In this document: piece by piece, positions 58,748 through 64,000 of the stretch | Layout: every line of letters starts with the position of its first letter | Numbering within the stretch: position 1 is the stretch's first letter | Assembly: GCA_965218045.1 (NCBI GenBank) | Contig: CBDCJX010000007.1 | Coordinates: 62,001-126,000, forward strand | Direction: 5' to 3' | Source of the DNA: CAVRCA01 sp965218045 | GTDB taxonomy: Bacteria > Pseudomonadota > Alphaproteobacteria > Acetobacterales > Acetobacteraceae | DNA: 64,000 nucleotides | Position numbers and translations under genes: made by a program | The notes under the pieces: model-generated | Told to the model about the DNA's origin: nothing | Databases searched by the model: none | Seen by the model: only the letters and a program-made list of their open reading frames with translations

Positions 58748-59710
58748 TCAGCCGAGCCCGCGCAGGAAGTCGATCAGCGCGGCATTCACCGCGTCAGGCC
58801 GCTCCTGCTGAATCCAGTGACCGGCGCCTTCGACCAGGATCGTGCCGCGCAGGTCGGTGACGTGTTCCGGCATCGCCTGCAACGCCGGGCCGGAGAATCT
58901 CGGGTGCATGACCACGTCATTGCTGCCGGCGATGAACAGGGCGGGCTGGCGGACCCTGGCACCCTGGAACGGCGCGGTGAGTGCCCAGTTGCGGTCGATG
59001 TTGCGGTAGTAGTTCAGCCCGCCGCGAAAGCCGCTGCGGCTGAAATTCTCCGCCATGACCGCGACATCGGCCTCGGTCAGCCAGTCGGGCAAGCGCTCGG
59101 GGCGCGGCACAAGGGACAGAAAACCGCTCTCCGGCACCATCAGCGGCACGTCCGACTTGCCGATCGGCCCCAAGGTCGCGGCACCCAGGACGCGGCGGAA
59201 CGTGTCGGCCGGATCGCGCTCGAATTCGGCTTCGGCGACGCCGGGTTCCTGGAAATATTGCTGGTAGAACCGGGTGATGCCGGCGGCGCGCATCGCCTGC
59301 AACGGCGGCGCCGGACCGCGCGCGCGGAACGGCACGCTAAGCGCGGCGACGGCGCGAAACAGATCGGGCCGCATCTGCGCCGCACCCCAGGCGATCGGCG
59401 CGCCCCAGTCGTGGCCGACGATCACCGCCTGCGTCTCGCCCAAAGCGGCAACCAGCCCGACCATGTCGCCGATCAGGTGCATGATCGTGTAGTCGGCGAC
59501 ATCCGGCGGCGCGTCGCTCCGCCCGTAGCCGCGCATGTCGGGTGCCACGGCGTGAAAGCCCGCATTGGCCAGGGCCGGCAGTTGATGGCGCCAGGAATAG
59601 CCCAGCTCCGGCCAGCCGTGACAGAGCAGGACCAGCTTGCCTTTGCCCTGCTCGGTGATGTGCAGGGTGATGCCGTTCGTTTCGATAAGTCGCTGCGTCG
59701 CGCCCGCCAT
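58748..59710 (-). CDS. alpha/beta hydrolase, soluble epoxide hydrolase type
   Basis: A 320-residue hydrolase. Oxyanion HGWPELGYSWRHQLP, nucleophile elbow VGHDWGAPIAW with Asp rather than Ser (epoxide hydrolase or haloalkane dehalogenase chemistry), cap-domain FYQQYFQEPG with a candidate Tyr, and the final His in GAGHWIQQERP. HGWPE favours epoxide hydrolase. ATG 59710 follows GGAGG; longer starts at 59722 and 59779 are possible. It heads a likely operon with the SDR and two MDR genes. Confidence 0.9.
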   Translation of the reverse strand: MAGATQRLIETNGITLHITEQGKGKLVLLCHGWPELGYSWRHQLPALANAGFHAVAPDMRGYGRSDAPPDVADYTIMHLIGDMVGLVAALGETQAVIVGHDWGAPIAWGAAQMRPDLFRAVAALSVPFRARGPAPPLQAMRAAGITRFYQQYFQEPGVAEAEFERDPADTFRRVLGAATLGPIGKSDVPLMVPESGFLSLVPRPERLPDWLTEADVAVMAENFSRSGFRGGLNYYRNIDRNWALTAPFQGARVRQPALFIAGSNDVVMHPRFSGPALQAMPEHVTDLRGTILVEGAGHWIQQERPDAVNAALIDFLRGLG

Positions 59711-59767
59711 GCCCGCCTCCATCCTCGCGGTTACCCTGCCCGGTTGCGGGGGAGCAAGCAAACCTGT

Positions 59768-59785
59768 CTGATCGTTCACGATCAG
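59768..59785. promoter_or_regulatory. 7-bp inverted repeat between divergent hydrolase genes
   Basis: CTGATCG-TTCA-CGATCAG, perfect, 12 nt before the start codon at 59797 and abutting its Shine-Dalgarno (AGGAGGG). As DNA it could be an operator for both divergent genes; as RNA it would form a hairpin beside the ribosome-binding site. Confidence 0.45.
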
Positions 59786-59796
59786 GAGGGAACGCG

Positions 59797-60957
59797 ATGA
59801 TGCATGAACCGATCGGCGCGGAGCCGTTCACCGTCGCGGTGCCCGACACCGTGCTGCAGGACCTGCGCGAGCGCCTGGCTCGCGCGCGGTTCCCCATCGA
59901 GGCCGCCGCGCCGAAGTGGCATTACGGCACCGATCTCGGCTATCTGCGCGAAATGGTGGCGTATTGGCGCGACCGGTACGACTGGCGCTTGGGTGAGGCG
60001 GCGATCAACCGCTTTCCGAACTACAAGGTGCCGATCAACGGCAAGCACTTGCATTTCATCGTCGAGCGCGGTTCGGGCCCCGATCCGCTGCCGCTGCTGC
60101 TCTCGCATGGCTGGCCCGGCTCGATCGTCGAGTTCCTCGATGTGATTGAACCGCTCGCGCATCCCGAGCGCTTCGGCGGCGACGCGCGCGACGGGTTCAC
60201 CGTGGTCGCGCCCAGCCTGCCCGGCTACGGCTTCTCCGACCCGCCCGACGCGCCGATCACCACCCGCGACGTGGCGGCGACTTTCTACACGTTGATGACC
60301 GACGTGCTCGGCTGCGAACGGTTCGTCGCGCAAGGCGGCGACTGGGGCGCGATGATCACCTCCTGGCTGGCCCTCGATCATCCCGAAGGGCTCGTCGCGA
60401 TCCATCTCAACATGGCGGGTTTGCGCCCGGCGTTCTCCGCCGATGACCTCGATGCGGACGAAAAGGCGTGGCTCGACGCGCAGGCGGCACGGAGCGCGCG
60501 GGAGACCGGATACCAGCTCATCCAGGCGACCAAGCCGCAGACCTTGAGCTACGGCCTGACCGACTCTCCCACTGGGCTCGCGGCGTGGATTCTGGAAAAA
60601 TTCCACGGCTGGAGCATTCCGGGCGTGGACGCGCCGCCGCCGTTCGATCGCGACCGGCTGCTGACCAACATCATGCTGTACTGGCTGGCCGGGCCGAACG
60701 CGGCGAGCTGGCTCTACTGCTCGCGCTTCGATCCCACCGTTCGCCAGGTGCCGCCCAACAAGCGGGTCGAGGTGCCCGTCGGGCTGCTGCTGATGCCCAA
60801 CGATCTTGCCGTGCCGCCGCCATCGCGCTGGCTCGAACGCTCGTACAACGTCGTGCATCGGCGCGACGGCACCGATGGCGGGCATTTTCCGGCGTTCGAG
60901 AAGCCGGACTTGTTCGTCGAGGAGGTGCGCGGCTTCTTTCGCGGTTTCCGCACCTGA
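59797..60957 (+). CDS. epoxide hydrolase, microsomal type (EHN domain)
   Basis: A 386-residue alpha/beta hydrolase with the N-terminal epoxide hydrolase (EHN) region (residues 1 to about 110, including WHYGTDLGYLREMVAYWRD). HGWPGSIVEF gives the oxyanion hole, QGGDWGAMITSWLA the Asp nucleophile and DGGHFPAFEKP the His. This is the mEH-like class, distinct from the soluble-type enzyme on the other side of the divergent promoter. AGGAGGG lies before ATG 59797. Confidence 0.92.
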   Translation: MMHEPIGAEPFTVAVPDTVLQDLRERLARARFPIEAAAPKWHYGTDLGYLREMVAYWRDRYDWRLGEAAINRFPNYKVPINGKHLHFIVERGSGPDPLPLLLSHGWPGSIVEFLDVIEPLAHPERFGGDARDGFTVVAPSLPGYGFSDPPDAPITTRDVAATFYTLMTDVLGCERFVAQGGDWGAMITSWLALDHPEGLVAIHLNMAGLRPAFSADDLDADEKAWLDAQAARSARETGYQLIQATKPQTLSYGLTDSPTGLAAWILEKFHGWSIPGVDAPPPFDRDRLLTNIMLYWLAGPNAASWLYCSRFDPTVRQVPPNKRVEVPVGLLLMPNDLAVPPPSRWLERSYNVVHRRDGTDGGHFPAFEKPDLFVEEVRGFFRGFRT

Positions 60958-60970
60958 CTGGCGGCGCTGT

Positions 60971-61807
60971 TCAGGCCAAGGTCGCTTCGGCCGTCATGCA
61001 CACGGCACCCGCATGGTCGCGCGTCTCCAGCCGGAGCTGGGCGCCTTGCTTTTGGCCGATCAGGTCGAGCCGGTTCTGGTGGAACGCCGGCCGCCGGCCA
61101 CGGAAGGCGAAGCGGGCGATGCGCGACCCCGGACGATAGCGGCGCGCGAGATCGGCCAGCCAGGTTGCTTGCAGCGGCCCGTGCACGATGAGGCCGGGAT
61201 AGCCCTCCTCGCGCGTGACGTAGTCGAGATCGTAGTGGATCCGATGACCGTTGGCGGTCAAAGCGGAGTAGCGAAACAGCAACACCGGGTCGGGCTGGAC
61301 GGTGCGGACCAGCGCGTCGGCGCCGGGCGGGGGTGCGGGGTCGGCCGGGCGCACGGCAGCCCCCTCGGCGCCGCGATACACGATATCGTGCTCCTCACCG
61401 ATGGCCGGACCGGCGGGACCCTCGATCACGTGACGCACGGTGACGAACACCAGCCGGCCGCTGCCGCCGGATTTTTCCTCGATCTTGAGGATCGTGCTGG
61501 TCCGTTGCACGGCATCGCCGGCGCGCAGCGGGGCGAGGAACTGAAGCCGGCCGCCGGCCCACATCCGCCGCGGCAGCTCGTGCACCGGCGGCAGGAAACC
61601 GCCCCGCTTCGGATGGCCGTCCGAGCCGAGACCGTGCGCCGGCGCCCATTCCTGGAACAGCATCCAGTGCCAGAGCGGCGGCAGCAGGCCGTCGGGCGCC
61701 ACGTCCTCCTCGGCGAGGTCGAGCGTCGCCGCGAGACCGCGTATGACGGTGGGCCACACTGTGTCGGTCCGTGTCTCGGTCTTGCCAACGTATGATTGAT
61801 AGTCCAC
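60971..61807 (-). CDS. MaoC/HTD2-like acyl-CoA hydratase (FAS1-like dehydratase)
   Basis: A 278-residue double hot-dog protein. The N-terminal half (WHWMLFQEWAPAHGLGSDGHPKRGGFLPP) resembles mesaconyl-C4-CoA hydratase and HTD2. The C-terminal half carries the hydratase-2-like catalytic pair in LLFRYSALTANGHRIHYD, followed by YPGLIVHGPLQATWLADL. It hydrates an enoyl-CoA, compatible with the acyl-CoA metabolism elsewhere in the window. It sits 4 bp after the membrane protein gene at 61812. Confidence 0.9.
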   Translation of the reverse strand: MDYQSYVGKTETRTDTVWPTVIRGLAATLDLAEEDVAPDGLLPPLWHWMLFQEWAPAHGLGSDGHPKRGGFLPPVHELPRRMWAGGRLQFLAPLRAGDAVQRTSTILKIEEKSGGSGRLVFVTVRHVIEGPAGPAIGEEHDIVYRGAEGAAVRPADPAPPPGADALVRTVQPDPVLLFRYSALTANGHRIHYDLDYVTREEGYPGLIVHGPLQATWLADLARRYRPGSRIARFAFRGRRPAFHQNRLDLIGQKQGAQLRLETRDHAGAVCMTAEATLA

Positions 61808-61811
61808 CGCG

Positions 61812-63473
61812 TCAGTCCTTCCGAGCGTAGAGCCGGAAATTGTCCCACTCCGCCGCTAGCCGATAATGCGACCACACTTCGGCGAACAGCGGATGTCGGC
61901 CGAAATACGCGATCAGGTCGAACTTGCCGCCACAATCGGGAATGCCCGGCAGCGTGTCCACCACCACGGCCGCGGGCGGCGCTCGCGCGAAATCCTCGGC
62001 GATGGTGTGATAGAAGAAGAACTCGGGCCTGGCCATCTCCCACACCTCGCGGTAGTGCCGTCCGTCTGGCAGACAATCCCGATACGCACCCACCAACAGC
62101 CAGGTGTCCATCGTGCGTAGGGTGTTGTGCGTACCCGCGTAGCCGAGCGCGGGGTAGATAGGAAAAATCCCCGGCGAGAGCACCAGCACCCCCTCGCCGC
62201 GCGCTTCCCGTGCCACCGCCGACGCGAACCGGTCTATCCGGCTGCCGTGGAACATGATCTCCCGCCACGGCGCCTCGCCGCTGCAGATCGCGTAGAGGCT
62301 GAACAGCCCGGCCAGCACGGCGGCGGCCGGATGCGACGCGAAGCCGCTTCCGCGCAGCTTCGATATCGGCGTGGTGACGCTCCGGTGGTCGAGCGCGTTG
62401 GCCGCCAGCACCCCGGCAAGTCCACAGGTGAACAGCTCGATCGGCACGATGTGATACGACCAGCCCTTGTGCTGTGTTACCGCCGAGGCGAGCGCGCCCA
62501 ACGCCGCGAGCCCCAGCACGCGCGGCAACGCTCGCGCCTCGGGCGCATCGAGTGGCGCCGGCGGGCGGCGACAAGCGATCCACAACAGCGGCAGCAGCAA
62601 GCAGAGCACGACGGTCAAACGCGGGACCAGCAGCACCTGCACGGCGGTCAGGCCGCCGAATCCGAGGTAGTAGTCCCAGATCAGCGGCACCACGAAGCCG
62701 AGATAGTCAGGAAACACCAGCGGCAGCGAGGCGAGATACAGCAGCCAGATCACGCCCATCAGCCACGGCACCGGGTCGCGTATCCAGCGTCCGACACCCA
62801 CGCCGAGCGCGCCGAGCAGCGGCCCGCTCGGGATGCGACCGAACAGGACCGCAAGCTCGATCAGCCCCGGCACGGCGAGGAAATGCGGCTTCAGCGCGAA
62901 CGCCACGCCGGCGACGAGCGCGATCGCGCAATCCCCGCGTGGCCGAGTGCCGACCATCCGACGCGCGGCACAGATCGCATAGGGCAGGGCGCCCACCGCC
63001 ATGAGATGTTCACGCTGGCCAAAATCGTAGCCGGCATCCAGCAGGAACAGCGCTGGCAGCACGTCAAGAAACGCCCGGCGGATCGGCCCCTCGCGGGCCC
63101 GGTCGCGCACGCGAAGGCTTAGCCACCAGCACAGCAGACCATACGACAGCAGGCAGAGACGCAACGCCAGATCGGCGTCGAGCGGGGTGACCTTCGCCAA
63201 CCACGCCGGCACCAGGTTGAGAACGAAGATCAGCGGCGGATTGACGTCGATCAATTCGGAATAGAGGTGCTCGCCAGCCAGCCATCGCTGAGCGAATTCG
63301 AGCACCGCGGCAACGTCGTGGTTCAGCGGCGGACTGAGCACAACCGGCAGGAATAGCAGCGCCGGCAGCAATGCCCATGGTACCAGCGTTTTCTGGCGTG
63401 CCACTCGCCGCGCGCGTTTTCCCGAAATGGGCTCCATTGCCCCCGGCATCGGCTGAAAATCGGCCCTTGTCAT
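61812..63473 (-). CDS. polytopic membrane protein, probable GT-C type glycosyltransferase fold
   Basis: A 553-residue membrane protein with about ten segments. After the first segment comes LNHDVAAVLEFAQRWLAGEHLYSELIDVNPPLIF, where acidic residues (ND and D) in the first outer loop resemble the active-site loop of GT-C enzymes such as ArnT/PMT relatives. A soluble C-terminal domain of about 130 residues follows. I do not recognise a specific family, so glycosyl transfer is an inference from topology. It is divergent from the methyltransferase at 63558. Confidence 0.7.
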   Translation of the reverse strand: MTRADFQPMPGAMEPISGKRARRVARQKTLVPWALLPALLFLPVVLSPPLNHDVAAVLEFAQRWLAGEHLYSELIDVNPPLIFVLNLVPAWLAKVTPLDADLALRLCLLSYGLLCWWLSLRVRDRAREGPIRRAFLDVLPALFLLDAGYDFGQREHLMAVGALPYAICAARRMVGTRPRGDCAIALVAGVAFALKPHFLAVPGLIELAVLFGRIPSGPLLGALGVGVGRWIRDPVPWLMGVIWLLYLASLPLVFPDYLGFVVPLIWDYYLGFGGLTAVQVLLVPRLTVVLCLLLPLLWIACRRPPAPLDAPEARALPRVLGLAALGALASAVTQHKGWSYHIVPIELFTCGLAGVLAANALDHRSVTTPISKLRGSGFASHPAAAVLAGLFSLYAICSGEAPWREIMFHGSRIDRFASAVAREARGEGVLVLSPGIFPIYPALGYAGTHNTLRTMDTWLLVGAYRDCLPDGRHYREVWEMARPEFFFYHTIAEDFARAPPAAVVVDTLPGIPDCGGKFDLIAYFGRHPLFAEVWSHYRLAAEWDNFRLYARKD

Positions 63474-63557
63474 GTGGTCACTGTGAATGTCTGCCGATCA
63501 TCGCCGGAAGCCATCACAGGCTTGCACAACGGTGTCAATATCCTGTTAAAGGCACGT

Positions 63558-64000
63558 AATGGAGACAAGCGAGTACGCTCTCATGGACGCGGCCGAGGCC
63601 CGCCTGTGGTGGTATCGAGCGTTGCATGCACGTCTGCTCGATGCGTTGCGCGGCGTCGTCGGTGCGGTGCTCGACGCCGGGTGCGGCACCGGCGGACTGC
63701 TCCAGCGTCTTGCGGCGGGGCGCCCGGACTTGCGCCTCGCCGGCCTCGAATGGCATCGCGGCGCAGCCGCACGGGCGGCTCGCAAGTCGGGCGCCTCAGT
63801 CGCGGTTGGCAGCGTCAACGCCTTGCCGTTCGCCCCGGCGAGCTTCGCCGCCGTGCTGGCGGCCGATGTGCTGTGCCATCGCGCCGTGCAACCCGAGACC
63901 GCGCTCGCCGAGCTCTGGCGCGTTCTGCAACCGAACGGACTTCTGGTCATCAACATGCCAGCCTATGCGTGGCTGCTTTCGGAGCACGACCGCCGTGTAC
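63558..64000 (+). CDS. class I SAM-dependent methyltransferase (5' part; cut by right edge)
   Basis: Only the first 147 codons are present. The start METSEYALMDAAEARLWWYR is typical of group methyltransferases next to glycosyltransferases. SAM-binding motif I is VLDAGCGTGGLLQRL (about residues 38-52), motif II-like acidic residue in LAGLEWH, and later ALPFAPASFAAVLAADVLCH and LWRVLQPNGLLVINMP. The substrate is unknown; polysaccharide or lipid modification would fit the neighbour. Confidence 0.88.

Noticed and set aside
1..64000. CRISPR arrays, insertion sequences, prophage or toxin-antitoxin loci
   Set aside because: No regularly spaced repeats, transposase or integrase motifs, phage structural genes or attachment-site pairs were seen. 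The tandem repeats found are two-copy and short.

Overview
The window is 64 kb of high-GC chromosome from an alphaproteobacterium. Gene content and sequence style (PHA depolymerase, a Pao-type periplasmic aldehyde oxidoreductase, a flavoprotein-SelD fusion, a stand-alone EF-G, many acyl-CoA and SDR enzymes) point to the Acetobacteraceae or a close relative. That placement is an inference. I see no rRNA, tRNA, CRISPR array, insertion sequence or phage, and genes are dense and mostly intact.

Layout. 0-3 kb: N-terminal part of a PHA depolymerase (minus strand, cut by the left edge), two SDR enzymes and a NIPSNAP protein. 3-8.5 kb: phosphate regulon pstSCAB-phoU-phoB behind a Pho-box-like repeat, followed by an orphan aldehyde dehydrogenase tail. 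8.7-13 kb: an HU protein and the molybdenum/iron-sulfur/flavin aldehyde oxidoreductase paoABC. 13-14 kb: a PEP-CTERM exosortase-anchored protein behind a textbook sigma-54 promoter. 14-24 kb: assimilatory nitrate reduction (fused PP2C phosphatase/Ser-Thr kinase, nitrate transporter, nitrate reductase, an unknown 116-residue protein, NirB, NirD and the siroheme synthase CysG that makes the NirB cofactor). 24-28 kb: a DUF188 protein, SelD fusion, CDP-diacylglycerol pyrophosphatase and a small GNAT protein.

27.9-45.4 kb is the accessory-looking part. It starts with a compact structured leader: a candidate promoter, a Shine-Dalgarno complementary to the whole 16S tail, a 24-codon frame and a strong hairpin. 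Then come catabolic enzymes of unknown substrate: ketopantoate-reductase-like protein, TauD dioxygenase, LLM flavin enzyme, two AMP-forming acyl-CoA synthetases, a pair of acyl-CoA dehydrogenases, an EthD/DABB-like protein, two amidohydrolases, a VOC protein, a cupin, an EamA exporter and an esterase. A Pro/Ala/Arg-rich unknown protein at 28.8 kb has a near-consensus promoter ending at its start codon, and a decayed relative seems to lie at 45.4 kb.

45.8-64 kb: DUF2189 membrane protein, a broken 2'-5' RNA ligase, an AlkA-type DNA glycosylase, M20 peptidase, nucleoside hydrolase, YeiH permease, a stand-alone elongation factor G, GNAT, MetE-like protein, deaminase, three oxidoreductases, two divergent epoxide-hydrolase-type enzymes, a MaoC-type hydratase, a large polytopic membrane protein and the start of a methyltransferase cut by the right edge.

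The observations I rate highest are the sigma-54/inverted-repeat control region of the PEP-CTERM gene, the leader RNA at 28.0 kb, the leaderless-looking gene at 28.8 kb with its relative, and the uncharacterised protein embedded between nitrate and nitrite reductase.
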